This document shows, piece after piece, positions 1 to 16,203 of a DNA stretch of 64,000 bases. The DNA is from Amia ocellicauda (lineage: Eukaryota > Chordata > Actinopteri > Amiiformes > Amiidae), in assembly GCF_036373705.1 (NCBI RefSeq), contig NC_089856.1, positions 9,418,501-9,482,500 on the forward strand, written 5' to 3'. The translations under genes were made by a program, and so were the position numbers. The notes beneath the pieces were generated by a model. That model made no database searches. It saw only the letters and a program-made list of their open reading frames with translations, and was not told the origin of the DNA. Each line of letters opens with the position of its first letter. Positions within the stretch are counted from its first letter, which is position 1.

Positions 1-3746
<3,746 letters not shown>

Positions 3747-3787
3747 TTGGACCAGGGGGCAGGCCCCTCCCACACCAGCACCCAGGA

Positions 3788-3793
3788 AATAAA
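3788..3793 (+). terminator. candidate poly(A) signal of nabp2
   Basis: An AATAAA lies about 40 nt after the nabp2 stop codon, which would give a very short 3' UTR. Whether it is used cannot be told from sequence. Confidence 0.3.
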
Positions 3794-5070
3794 TAGGCTA
3801 GGATTTTATAACCTGCATTGGGTCTCCACTGAAGCCTTTTATCCCAGTCCTTCACATCCAAAAAAACTCACCTGTAGCTCTGGTCCTGGAGATCCACTCT
3901 GAAAGACTTCAATAGAGCAATTATTTTTGCATTTATTAGAATTTAATGCATTTCCCAGATCACTATATAATTACCACATAAAAGCTAAAGGCTCTAGGAC
4001 AGAGGCTCTCTAGGACCAGGGCAGGAGGACCCCACCCCTTGAACATACAAGGTTCTTGACTCCTGATATACCAGATACTCTTTATGGTGCTGTTTCTAAA
4101 TCATCACTGTTATTACACAAATTACACACGCCTTGATAAACTTTCTATTCCTAAAATGCAGATATGTATACACAGAACCCTGCCATGTTAAAATCATCGC
4201 ATAGTTGACAAAGATCAGATTAATGTGGCACAACACTCAGCACTAAAGGGAGCAGCCACAAACACACAGGTAGCTGTTAGCTGGCTCCTTGTGCATCCTG
4301 CAGGGGCAAGGCAGATATTTATGCCACTGGGGGCTGAAGTGCTGTGGTGGGAAACTGCAGCTCCACTACTTTTGGGGTGGGTGGGAGGGCAGATTAATTT
4401 TATTACAGCAGGGCTCCTATGCTTTGCCCACTTTATATTTGGTAGCATTTTTAAAGGAGCATTAAAAACAATCCCCTCGCAAGTGGCTAGGTCAGTTGTC
4501 TGATCTCCAAAATGGCGGCGAGTGACAGACAAAATATCCACATTTTATCAGTCTCATGTGTTTCCATCACTTTAAGGAAACGGCAGCGGGTTTGTCAGTA
4601 AAAAAAATGTTTTAAATCTAGAAGATTTTGTAGCTCAGCCTGTGCCTCAGGATTGGTTACATCACCATTTTCAAACTGACTGAAACCACAGTGAGCCATC
4701 CGCGTCTTTTCCCAACATTTGCATGCATTCCCCGAGGCAGCACTGTGCTCAGATGACAGCAGGCCGAGACACTTCCAGAAAACTCTCAAACAGACTAGGA
4801 AATGGAGGAAGTTTCAAAACATTGGACTTTTGCCCCCACCAGCAAACAGATTCCGAACTTCACTCAAAAAAAGATGCGTGTCTTCGAGCTGTGAGACCTT
4901 CTCACTGCAAAGTTGTTAAGCGGAACCACCGTGAATTAAGATGGAATATTTTGTTTCCATCAGCCTTGGGGAGAAAAGATACTAAGTGAACCAAATTAAT
5001 TGTTATTAGATCTGTGTGAAAGACTCTCAAACTCAACTCCTGGGGGGCTACACTGATTCTGCATACACCA

Positions 5071-5074
<4 letters not shown>

Positions 5075-5115
<41 letters not shown>
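5075..5115. repeat. (TA)n microsatellite
   Basis: An uninterrupted TA dinucleotide run of about 40 bp. Confidence 0.95.
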
Positions 5116-5118
<3 letters not shown>

Positions 5119-5387
5119 TTAAAGAGATTAAAAAGTATGGTGAAATGCTTTCTGACTTTTCAGGACTAAACATCTGTGCTGTTAGAAATATGACGCGTAG
5201 TAATGCTTCTTTATGACTGCCGATTTTCCATCCTTTGTGTTCAGCCCTCATGATACCAGTGTAAAATGTCACTGTCACATGCCATTCTTTTGAAATACAG
5301 CGGCTGGATTTGTTGAAAACCTGTGTGGGATTTCTGTGTGTCACGTGTGTGTTTTAAAAGTGAGAGGGGGAAAAAAATGTGGCTAGG

Positions 5388-5412
5388 ATTTATTATTTAT
5401 TTATTAGCAGAC
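5388..5412 (-). repeat. LINE/SINE 3'-tail-like fragment
   Basis: ATTTATTTATTAGCAGACA reads, on the minus strand, as the TGTCTGCTAATAAATAAAT tail also seen at 7527-7554, 49948-49975 and 58361-58388. This is the shared end of a retroposon family. Confidence 0.45.
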
Positions 5413-5635
5413 ATAGGTCTCATACTATCTTTCAGCACAGAAACCATACTTACACCAAACAATGCAATTTCAAGTGAGGTGTCAAAAGCTGAATTTACAA
5501 GTTTAATTTTAGATATAGAACTTCAGATATTCAATAGGCTTGGTTGATATTGTGATAATAGCAAATATAGTGTATCCAGGCCAGGTCATTTTAGAAAAGA
5601 GTTTTACACTACAGACTTGGTGTTTAATATACACC

Positions 5636-5725
5636 AGCTGGTTTCACTGATTAGCACTAGTCTTGCACTACTCCACCTAAAACAAGACTGTAGACCAAGA
5701 CTAGTGTTAATCTGGGTCTGTAAAA
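5636..5725. repeat. foldback (inverted repeat) element 1
   Basis: GATTAGCACTAGTCTTG at 5649-5665 is matched by CAAGACTAGTGTTAATC at 5696-5712 in inverted orientation (16 of 17 pairs) with a loop of about 30 nt. Weaker symmetry continues outward (GGTTTCAC versus GTTTTTAC on the other strand). It resembles a short MITE-like foldback and has no coding capacity. Confidence 0.6.
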
Positions 5726-5817
5726 ACAAGGCCAATTTCTACTTTGGAATATAAATGGAGCACTAAAGTAATCAATATTAGTTAATAACTCTTAATATTC
5801 TAATTAATTATTGACCT

Positions 5818-5886
5818 GTGTCTATTATTACTGATCTGTGCGTTTGACGTCAAAAGTCGGGACAACAGATCAGTAATAACAGACAC
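5818..5886. repeat. foldback element 2 with central CRE palindrome
   Basis: The left arm at 5818-5839 and the right arm at 5865-5886 are inverted copies (21 of 22 pairs). The loop contains the perfect 12-bp palindrome TTTGACGTCAAA (5843-5854), which includes the full CRE octamer TGACGTCA. It could be a MITE remnant or a regulatory palindrome. Confidence 0.65.
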
Positions 5887-7167
5887 TTAATTACAATATC
5901 TAGAGTAAAACCTCAAATCGAATGTATCTTAATCCCCGTCGAATCTGCAGGGCTATACATTCCAGAGTTTCTGAAAAATCAAATTTGAAGTTTATCTTCA
6001 GTCAGAGCTGGGTGACTTGGCGTCCCAATCCTCTAAAGTGAGATAAGGATCCTACGGCCCATCTTTACTTGCAAAACAAAGCATGTCAATAAGCACCAGG
6101 CCTGCGAATTGCGGCAATTCAATTAAGCTCTTATCGGTTCTCAGGGGTCGGCCAAATGTGTGTTTGCAGATCATTGTTCTGCACAACATTAACTCGCCTG
6201 CAGCTCCGAAACCACTTCGCTTTACAGACGGTTTCCCAAAGCAGTGAGATGGAAATGGTCCGAGAAGGTTGACCAGAACAGGTGAGTGTTATTTCCATCA
6301 AATGAATAATCAACGTAACGTGTGTTTGCTTAAACTGCTAGAAAAGATATCCGCAACAGTACTGTGCAAATCAAGAAACACGCGTGTGTTCAAAACGTGG
6401 TGATGTCTTTCAAAGCCCAAAATAACGTTAATACCATATTCTATGATTATCTTTTTATTTTTAATAATAGTTTATGCAGCCAAAGTTCTGTCTGGAAATA
6501 GAAAGTGCAACTACCTCTCTAAAAAGTTGAATGAAAAGGGGGGGTGAAAGCTTGTAGCACGGATGGAAATATTTAAATATAGTTTAAAGTTCATATTCAT
6601 TATTCAGTGACTCATTTTAGTTTAATACATGTTCTTAATCTAAGCAATTTTTGATCGCTGGCATATTTTCAGAGTATGTTCAGCTGATTCTGCGTTAATC
6701 TCAATTAACTAAACCGTAATTGGAATTGTTTGTTTACAGGCATCAGTGGCGTGGCATCCACAGTTACAATATGTATCAACGATATATGCAAAGGAAGGGG
6801 TGTATGAGAAAACCACTACAATTGTATATTAGATCTTTGTTACTATCATTGATTTCTGCTGTTGACAGTGTTGTTCTTGCCCAGATCTCGACTTTATAAA
6901 GCCCATTTCAAGAAATTGTTAGCTATAATAGATCTGAAGCTCTTCGATCCTTACAATCCATATTTTAACATTTTGTTCTGCTCAGTTACAAGACTTTAGT
7001 CAGGTCACTTATTCTGAGATCATGAGGAACAAGCCTTCAGCTAACGGGCTGCTGTAAAAATATACCGACAAAATAGCGATGCAAGAGTACCCTATGAAAG
7101 AAGCTGGACTGGGGCTCTGCAGAATGAGCAGTGGAGCCCAGTCAGTGTTTTGGGGCATGGATCTGAA

Positions 7168-10100
7168 ATGCACATTTTGCTGTTCTTACCCCGCCATGTT
7201 TTAGCGAAGATGCTCCTACTGGCCAGGACGGGAAGTGACTGGCTTTGTGGGCTGGTGGTCACGCCCACTCTCCTGCTCTGCCTCGTCATTGGTCCCGTTG
7301 GGGGTCAGGAATTGGTTAGCCCCGCCCCTGTGGCGCAGCTGCACCAATGGGGAGTGGCAGAGGGGGTGTGGAAGGCCAATGGGGAGGAGCTTCTGAGTTT
7401 GGAGGAGGCGCTAAAAGAGCAGGTAGGGATTTTTGTATTATTATTTTTCTGTGCGTTAGTTTTGACTTCTTACATTTGAATTTACAAGGTTCCTCAGACC
7501 TTGGTCATCATCTGTGTATTATCATGATTTATTTCTTAGCAGACACCCTTTTCCAAGGCAACATAGACATCACATAATATACACGTCACACAAATAAACA
7601 AACGTGTTCCAGTAAGTGCAAAAGTGTAAGTTAGAGAGTGCACACGTCACACAAATAAACAAACGTGTTCCAGTAAGTGCAAAAGTGTAAGTTAGAGAGT
7701 GCATTAAAGTTGACGTGTGTGTGTGTGTGTGTGTGTGTGCACAGGGTTATTACCTGAGCCAGCTGTTCCTGCAATACGGGGAGAATGGTACTCTGTCTTA
7801 TGAGGGACTGAAGGCCTTGCTGGGCAGCCTTGGCCTGGGGGAAGTCAGCATCCTGGAGATCAGACATCCAGGACACCGGCACGAGCCTCCCCTGGCCCCC
7901 ACAGTGCAGCCAGGGGACCGGGAGCACAACCCCCACCACACAGAGCACCGTGGCCCCTTGCCATCACCCCCACAAAGGTACGGGGGCTCTGCATCCCTTT
8001 AGTTGATGGGAAAATGGTTGATATCTGTCTCTGTTGGATGGAGGGAAGACGTTTGAACTCCACTGAAGTTCATGGCTTTCCGTTCCCTTTTCAACTGGCG
8101 AAACTGCATCTCTCAATAGTTGTTAAAACTCCGGGTCTCCAAGTGGCCCACCCTGGACAAGCCTGCATCAGGAATTCAAGATGTCCTATTCAAGCTCGTT
8201 GCTTGTTAGCTCTGGTTCTGGACGCACACTGTCCTGCTGATTTTTCTTTAAGATCAAATTCTGTCCTGGAATTCTGATCTGGGGGTCTTCTATAAGTATC
8301 CTATAAATACATCATCTATAAATATATTTCCATTTATACTATCACAGTGTTATAAGGGTAGGGTTTGGGCAAGTTTTCTTTCCTATTATCTAGGACTGTG
8401 TAATGATTTAGTACATTCTCAGGATACACAGATGAAGAAGTAACAAGTTCATTACAAAAAACAAATACAGGTTAACCCAAGGATGTGAGTTGGAGAAGCC
8501 TTTTTGTATCTTCAGATACACAATAGGTGGCAGTCTTATCCATCAGTAGTGATTTCATCTTGTTAAAATGCAGTTGTACACATAGATTTACCACATGCAT
8601 AATAATGAACATAGAGCTGAGTTTGTTACCGTTGTTGTTGTGTTTTATGTGTTGATTAGTGCTGGTCAGCATTCTTCAGGCAGCAGATGTAATCAAAGTC
8701 CTCAACCAAATACCTGTGCCCCAAAACGCACAACTTTGAAACTGTTTGACTGTATTAGCTGATTGCATAAACTAAAGTCAGTAGCTGATTGAAATATTTG
8801 TGTGTTTTTTCCTCTTGCTGATACGGGGACAGTGGTTGGGGGAACAATCTACACAAGATGTTAGTCTTTATCTATAAGGGGAATTTAGTGTTTTGTGTAA
8901 CGACACTCTCTCTGTAAGGAGGCGTCTATCTGAGGGAGATGACCAGGCGATGGGATCATGGGAGCAGCCCCTGGATAGCTCCCCGGAAAGGACAACCGTG
9001 GTGCTCCAAAGTATCCCAGAGCACCCTGGGAAACCTCCAGTCCTCCAGCCTGAAGAGGGGCGCAAGTTGGAAATCCCCTTGGTTTTCAATCACCCTACTG
9101 AGAATCATCTCCACGGCAATGTGAGTAGTACCCTCAGCTGGCTAGAGACGGCATCTAACGTATGTTAAGAATAATCAGGATTTCTCAAAAAAGCAGGATT
9201 TAAACTCCTTTTCCTATACGGTTGGTTAAAATGTCCTGTAATAATCAGTTTGCAAAACCTTCCCTTTTGTAACCGGTTTGCCATTAGCAGTAATCAATGC
9301 TTCTGTCAAATTTCTGGCAAAAAGTTTGTCATTTGTGACAATCAATCACTGTTGTTTGCCAGAGGGTTGCTGAGCTTTTGTAACATAAACAAGGAACACG
9401 CAATCTTGAACACTGGAGCCAGTTTGAGTTTACTCAGTAAGTGTATACAAGCAAGAATTGTTTTTCTCTTAGACTCAGATTTGTTTGATCCACCCTTATG
9501 GTGTGTTGTTGTGGAACATTATAGCTGGAATTGCCCAAGAACATAAAGTGCATCAGGTGACAAACTAAATGGCCCCACAGTGCCCATGTGATAGAGAATT
9601 CTCCATTCAAGGTCTGGTATCAACCACGTCGAACAAAGTCCTGTATCGTTTAAAGCCTGTTCCCATTGTGGGACGCCAGCCAGTCTCAGGATTGCAGGTG
9701 GCGAAGGGCTTAGAAAGATCATAAACCACAAGCAGGCTGAACTTACAGCACCTGTGTGGGGAATGACTGCAGTGCTGAAGTGAGAAAATGTCTTTGCTCT
9801 ATGTTTGCTGGCACATAGAGACAGGAGGGTCAGAGAATCAGTCTCCATTATTATTATTTGTATTATTATTAATATGGGGTCTTTCTCCTTTCTGTGTCAG
9901 TTGACCGAAAATACAAGTACTGCTACGTTACCTTCCCTGTCTTTCTCTAATTGGAGAAAACTTGGATTGCTTCAGGTTTATTGATTCTCTGTCTTGTCTG
10001 TCTCTCTGTCTCAGTGTCTAAATGTTACTCAGCTCCTGGGGAATTTTGGCCTGAGGAAGGAGTCCCATATCACCCCGGCCCACTTCACCTTTCTGTGCCC

Positions 10101-13100
10101 CGCCCTGCTCTACCAGATTGACAGCCGTGTCTGCATCCGCCACCAGCAGGAGGGCCAGGGGCCAGGGAAGGAGAGGGGCGTGTCTTTCCTCATGGGTGAG
10201 AGAGGGGCGTGGTGGAATGTGCATTGGGGGTGAGGCTTACTCATGAGTACATATTACAGTTGTATTGTAGGTATTTGAGTCTTGACTGGATTCTGTCCTT
10301 GTTGCTTTTAAGCTGTGCTGATTAAGGAAAACAAATCCTAAAAGATGAGTAGATTCTGAGCTGATGACCTGAGCAAAATATTGCAGAAATGTGTGCTGCA
10401 GCCTATACTGTGTTTTGACAACTTGCCCTTAGAGTCTACAAATCCAAGCCACCACAAGGTCTCACAATGCTGCCACAGTCTGGTTAACTGGAAGGCAATT
10501 CAGGTTGTACAAAACCTGGGTCTAGTGCAGGGGTTACCAACCCTGGGACTGCTTAATTGGGCAAGTTGGTTAGGGTTCATTAGTCACAATTTCCCTGTGT
10601 TCAAGGTATCCAGTGACTGATGTAAAAAGACCTGGAAAACAGGTCTGACCACCCCAGATCTAGAGCATTATGTAAGCAGATACTGGATGCTAGATAATTC
10701 AAGCACGTATCGTTTCATAGACAAACATGGAGATCTGATGACAAGAATGATGTTTATAAACTCTTGTCTGCAGCTCTGGGCTGGGGCTCCCTGGCTCTTA
10801 CCGTCATTAGCCTGCCCTCCCTCCTGGCACTGGGCACTGTGCCCCTCCTGCCCTCCCACTGTCTCCACACCCTGCTGTGCCCTCTCGCTGCGCTGGCCGT
10901 GGGCACCCTGTGCGGGGACGCCCTGCTTCACCTGCTGCCCCATGTGAGCATCTTCTGCTGTCTGCGCGCACTGGCTGCATCACTCGACCACACAGTCACA
11001 TGATCTCCGTCGTCTCGCAGTCTCTCACTCTCTGAGTCTTTGAGGGTCTCACTCCCACTATACATACGGTGTGGTGACAGTAGTTAACTGTAAGAACAGA
11101 CAATGTAGACGGCATAGTAGTTGGTAATAGGGTTTACAAATCAGAGGGACAGTATATTAATTAAAGTTATATAGTAATGTTTTTAGCTTGTAAAAACTGT
11201 TAGTGGAAAGACATAATTTTACTTGTACACACATTTAATCATATTCCAAACATTGCTGGATATTTTTTTTTTTAGATTCCTGTATTAAGGAGTGTGCATT
11301 GTATGTGTGACCATCTGTGCCAAGCTGACATCATGCCTCTGTGTCTGACAGGCTGGGAAGGGATCACACGCAGAGCTGCAGGACGCTGTGCTGAAAGGGC
11401 TGTGTGTGCTGGGGGGGCTGTACCTCTTCTTCCTCGTGGAGAGTCTGCTGGGACTACAGCGCCATCGCATGGTGAGAGACAGAACTCTTAGTGTCGTCCA
11501 AAGTATTTACACCCTTCACTTGAAATAGTCATTGGGTGATTTGTTTAGTTTAATAAATACTTCTAATGAAATTGGATCATTCAGTATCCTTTCAGAGGTT
11601 ATTGAAACACTGGTTCTGCTCTAGAGGGAAACTAAAGATTGCAGCAGTTAAGACCAGGGCATTGTGTAAACATCTTCCTGCCGCCCCATTGGATTCTGGG
11701 TACCAGCCACATTGCCTCACCTGTCCCTTTTTCATTGTGTTTTTTGGTTGCAGTCCCAGCGAAGGAAGAGAGAGCGAGCCAGTTCTCTCCAGGAGGGGGC
11801 GACCGAGAGGGAATTGACAGCTTTGCAGGGTGAGGACACACAGACACACACTGACTGACTGCTGGACAAAATCCCCATCATTAGTGAGACAAAGGAAGGG
11901 TCTGTATCGCCAATAAAACTTTCAGTTTTACTCAAATTTTATATAATTTATAATCTTACAGATTAAGTATTAGTCTGGTAGATTTAATTAAATCCTCATT
12001 GACTTCAGTGTGTGCTCATCTACGACACTTTTCAGTATGCTGTATTTTGACTGTTTAATCTCTTGTCTTTTGCAAGAAATTACTGCTTAGCTCCTTGTAA
12101 GATTATGGTATTTACACTACCGGTCAAAAGTTTTAGAACACCTCACTTTTTCCATTTTCTATTGAAATTTACGCAGTTTAATGACTCGGTGTAGTCTGAA
12201 ATTAAAGCATAGAACAAATAAACAATTGGAGATAAAAAAAAAAATGGAATCGTTTTGTTTAACAGTGTAACCCCTTGAGTTGACAAACCCCTCTGGTACC
12301 CTTAAAAGGGCACCAAAACCGTGTGCTTCTCTTTAATCCCATGTGTACTCTTCACTGTTGTTTGCCAAGTGTTTGGTATCCCATGAAAGATGAGACTGAG
12401 ACGGTCTACTGATCAAAACAAGACCATCCACGTTTTGGTAGAAGCAACACACACCCGTGGAGAGCTCAAAATGTCAAGATGGAAAACTCTGTTAACAGTG
12501 TACTAATACACAACGATTTTATATAATTGGATCTGTGTTTGATAGAACATCAAATAATATATACAGGATTAATGTTAGGTTGTTCTGAGCAAAACAAGCA
12601 AATTAGCAAAGAAATCCGATCAAAACTGAGTGATCTGTGACTGTCTGAATGAGACTCCCCTCAGGAGCAGACTGCACGGTTACCCCCCTGGGCTCTGAAT
12701 GATGGCGGGTGACACGGAAACTGTAAATCAGATGTGTCTGAGAATGAAACGCTCTGATAGCCAAGAGAATAAGCTTTCAAACGATGTGCGCATTGTAGGA
12801 ATACAGTGTTACTTCTATGCACAGGAGCTGCGCATAACACTGCCAAATAATGCTTAAGAGGGTGTAGTAACACCGTATATAACTCTGAAATGTACATTAT
12901 TTTTCAGTTTTTGGTAACCTAAACTTTTTTTTTTTTTAACTTCTGTCAGTTTACCGCTTACCTTTGTACCATTTCAGGTTATTCACTGGACTTGAACTGC
13001 TTAAATTTAAATAAAAACTGGAAAAATGGGTTCTAAAACTTTTGACTGGTAGTGTAGTTTGTCATGGTATGAAATGCAAGGTACCTTGGATAATGCCAAA

Positions 13101-14556
13101 ATAATGAATAAACACACATCCAGGCCTTCAGAAAGAAGCACATGATCACAAAGGAACAGAGAAGAAATACCTGTGAGGTAAAGTAGCACATCTCTCCCAC
13201 CACTCTACAAAGACAATTGCTCTCTCTCCCTCATCTGCAGGCGCACCTCCACCTGACCAATCAGCTTCCCGTGATGGTGGGGGCCGGGCCGAGCAGGGCC
13301 AAACCCACTCGCATGGCGACCCCGCCCAGGTGCATGCTGGGATTAGCAGCCTGGTGTGGATGGTGATCATGGGTGATGGGATTCACAACCTGATCGATGG
13401 ACTGGCCATTGGTGAGGAGGGCGGCTGGAGAAACGTTTTTTTTATTAGTCGCTTTTTAACCTATAGGAACCCAGAGTGTCTGTATATGTCTAATGCGTCT
13501 CTCTCTCAGGGACTGCCTTCTCTCAGAGCCTGGCGGGGGGCCTCAGTACCACAGTTGCTGTGTTCTGCCATGAGCTGCCCCACGAACTGGGTATGTCCCG
13601 GCAATGTGATGACCGTGTAATCTCGCTCTCTGCAGTGTAATCACAGTTTGTACTCTCTCTCTCTGACTCAGCATTGGGTACCTAGTGTGCATCTGTCCCT
13701 CCCTCTGTCGCTCTCTTTTTACAGTGTGATCCTGAGGTCTATTCAGTCTCTCTCTCGCCCCTCTCTCCCTGTCCCGGCCAGTGTGACTGCAGTGTCCTCT
13801 CTCTCCCTGACAGGTGACCTGGCGGTGCTGCTTTCGGCCGGCTGGCCTGTGCGCCGCGTGCTGCTGTTCAGTGTGCTGTCTGCAGGCCTGGGATTTCTGG
13901 GCCTGCTGGGGGGGACCCTGCTCAGCCAGCACTCCACAGAGCTCTCCACCTGGCTGTTCACCCTCACCGCCGGGGTCTTCCTCTATGTGGCTCTGACTGA
14001 CATGGTGAGACTGCTGAGAGACGGAGACAGAGTACACACTGAGATCACACTGGCCGAACCGACAGAGAGGACCCACAACCCTCAAGCAAACCCTTTCCAA
14101 TGCACACAGCCCCGCCTCGCTGGTTGTACACGATGGCACAACGCTAAGCACAAAACAGAGCATGCTCTAGCACAGTCGATTGGAAACAACATACGATTTG
14201 TATAGGAGGTTTTACTTATTATACAGGGAGAAGGGTTTAATTGTATATGAAGTTAATGTAAGGCACAAACAGCAGACCAAAATCTGCACACATTTTTGTG
14301 CTGTAAACTATCACTATATCTGTAACCCCTACATCTATCGCTTTCCCCTCTGTCCCTGTCCCCCTCTCCCTGTATCCAAATCCCTCCACATCCCCCTCTC
14401 CCTCTTTGCCAGATGCCTGAGATGCTCCGTGGATCCCCAGGTCCGGTGGGAGCCCTGACTCGTCTGCTCCTGCAACACCTTGGGCTCCTGATGGGGGGCG
14501 CCATCATGCTGTGCATCGCTCTGCTGGAGGACCAGATCACCCTCCTTCTGGCTTGA
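7168..14556 (+). CDS. slc39a5: zinc transporter ZIP5 (SLC39A5, LIV-1 subfamily), 11 coding exons, 607 aa
   Basis: ZIP-family importer moving zinc into the cytosol; in mammals it sits on basolateral membranes of gut and pancreas. Coding exons: 7168-7422, 7745-7977, 8919-9120, 10015-10195, 10774-10943, 11352-11471, 11754-11829, 13241-13411, 13510-13590, 13814-14004 and 14413-14556; the total is 1824 nt and all phases fit. Features in order: a hydrophobic signal region, an ectodomain with [20 protein letters not shown], the LIV-1 motif CPALLYQI near residues 258-265, eight predicted membrane segments, HNLIDG in TM4 (461-466) and the metal-site motif HELPHELGD in TM5 (490-498, split by intron 9). 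The TM3-TM4 loop has only a short HSHGD cluster. Human ZIP5 is about 540 aa, so the ectodomain is longer here. The start is ambiguous: ATG at 7168 or 7210, both giving a plausible signal peptide. Intron 7 carries a 940-bp transposon. Confidence 0.95.
7527..7554 (-). repeat. LINE/SINE 3'-tail-like fragment in slc39a5 intron 1
   Basis: On the minus strand it reads GGAAAAGGGTGTCTGCTAAG followed by AAATAAAT, matching the tails at 49948-49975 and 58361-58388 at most positions. It is probably the truncated end of a SINE or LINE inserted in antisense. Confidence 0.55.
7582..7703. repeat. 61-bp tandem duplication in slc39a5 intron 1
   Basis: Two apparently identical 61-bp units, 7582-7642 and 7643-7703, each starting CACGTCACACAAATAAACAA. 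They lie directly before the GT microsatellite and the exon 2 acceptor. Confidence 0.93.
7713..7740. repeat. (GT)n microsatellite at the intron 1 acceptor
   Basis: A GT run ends in GTGCACAG directly before exon 2 of slc39a5 (starting 7745). It stands where a pyrimidine tract would be expected. Confidence 0.9.
12115..13054. mobile_element. 940-bp non-autonomous Tc1/mariner-like element in slc39a5 intron 7
   Basis: The ends are inverted repeats: CACTACCGGTCAAAAGTTTT on the left and AAAACTTTTGACTGGTAGTG on the right (one mismatch in the first 25 bp), flanked by TA at 12113-12114 and 13055-13056. A weaker inverted match extends about 60 bp inward. TA target-site duplication and terminal design are those of Tc1/mariner elements. 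I see no transposase frame, so it is a non-autonomous or decayed copy, mobilised in trans. Confidence 0.85.
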
Positions 14557-14583
14557 GCTCCGCCTACAGTGCCCCCCCACCCC

Positions 14584-14677
14584 TGGACTCCTGGTGGTCT
14601 TATTCCAACCTTGTCACTTGTCGTCTGCTCTTAAACAAGGTGGAGATGGGTCAGGTCAAGGAGGGGACAACTGAGGC
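14584..14677 (+). repeat. interspersed repeat copy in the slc39a5 3' UTR
   Basis: Second copy of the repeat at 1241-1335, with the shared core CTCTTAAACAAGGTGGAGAT followed by GGGTCAGGT. It begins only 28 bp after the slc39a5 stop codon, so it is probably transcribed as part of the 3' UTR. Confidence 0.7.
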
Positions 14678-14902
14678 CAGAGTGAAAAACAGCCAGCAGA
14701 CATGGGGTGTTTTTGTGTCTGTGCATAACCCAAACAGTACTTCAATTGGTGGGGGATCAGATGCAATACTGCACAATGCCTCTGCACAGCCTGGACTAAT
14801 GGCGGCTAAGTCTCCTAATTTTAAACTCAGTATTTATTGTACAGAATGGATTAGGATTTATTAATGTGTAAATGTGGTGAGAACATGACTATTTTGTTTT
14901 TA

Positions 14903-14908
14903 ATTAAA
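14903..14908 (+). terminator. candidate poly(A) signal of slc39a5 (ATTAAA)
   Basis: ATTAAA about 350 nt after the stop codon, followed by a T-rich stretch. Use is inferred, not shown. Confidence 0.35.
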
Positions 14909-16203
14909 GTTTTTAAAATGGTCAGTGAATGCCTTATTTTTTTAAATTACAATTTGGTTCTGGTTTCTCTCTCCAGATTACATAATCTGCTTTGTATGTC
15001 ACTTATGGGGGCTATGACTAATAGACTATGGAGATAGAGATTAGACTAGCATGTGACTCCAATATTGGATCAACGTTGGATTCGAAAGTTAAAATCACAG
15101 ACTTCCTTCACGTCAAACTTAAGACCACTAAAACTGCACCATAGTTCTTTCACCTTTTCACCTTCTCAAAGTTTAAATCCTGGTCTTTTAAACAATTTCA
15201 ATCCTTTCACATGGGATTTTGGAACGTTGCCTTTTCTGTTTTGGGTGTCCACTTTAAGACGGCTTTGATGATGTGTTAAATAGGCGGGACACTTCATTCA
15301 TATTTTACTGGAATTCGTCATCTTGCAAGCAGGAGCAGGTATGGCAGCAGTCAAAGCCTTAATGTCTCGCTGAAATCTAAATTGAGAGGTTCAGAAAGCG
15401 CTGTCACAAACTCATGTTTCATTTTCTTGGAGATGGAGAAATAGGCAGAATTTGATATTGGCAGCAGCTGAACCAAAATAAGTCCATTAGCTGTGATCGG
15501 CGTCTTCAAAAACCAAAGATATAGAAGTCATTTTGCCGTGGCCTCCCTGCATTACTATTGGATGTCCGCTCCGGAGGTGGAGCTGTAGCTCATCCACTCA
15601 CCTGCTGATCACGTTCTCTTGCATGACTTCACAGTCCTGCGCTCAATCGCAGCTGCTGACTTCCTGATGAGCTCCCATTAGCTACCGGACAGAACAGCCA
15701 CCACACTGGGCTGTGAAACCGGTGTCTCAACCCATTCATGGTGACCTTCATTAGACATGGGAATGTTTAAATACCATCTCCTTATTAAATGTGTACTTTA
15801 AGGGCTAATCATGGCAGTGCCAAATACCTTTGAAGGGTTGAAGACCATTTGGGGTTTGCAAAAGGGAGGGACATCAAAATCCTATAATCTTTCAAAATGT
15901 GATACTGGGTATTGAGCACTGATAGAAATGCTAAGATATGAATGTTTCTTCATTTGTAGGTGCCTACAGGGCGGCAGGGACTTCAATCAATGGTAAATTA
16001 GAATTAAAATGACAGTGATGGGGATATTTTCTAATTAGGCTGTAGAACTACATGGATGCTAACTGATAAACATTTGAGATGTTGGCAGTAGGTGGGAGTA
16101 CCATTGGAGAGTAAACTTCAGAGTACATGGGTGACTTTTGCAAGATCTATTCATATGGGAAACGCAAAGATCCCATCCAATGAGCTCGTCCATCAGTACT
16201 TAC

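Larger units (their letters stand above)
3794..7167. other. nabp2-slc39a5 intergenic region
   Basis: No coding exon is recognisable. The region holds a (TA)n tract at 5075-5115, a retroposon-tail-like sequence near 5388-5412 and two foldback sequences at 5636-5725 and 5818-5886. The 5' UTR and promoter of slc39a5 must lie in its right part, but there is no CpG island or clear TATA box. Confidence 0.5.
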
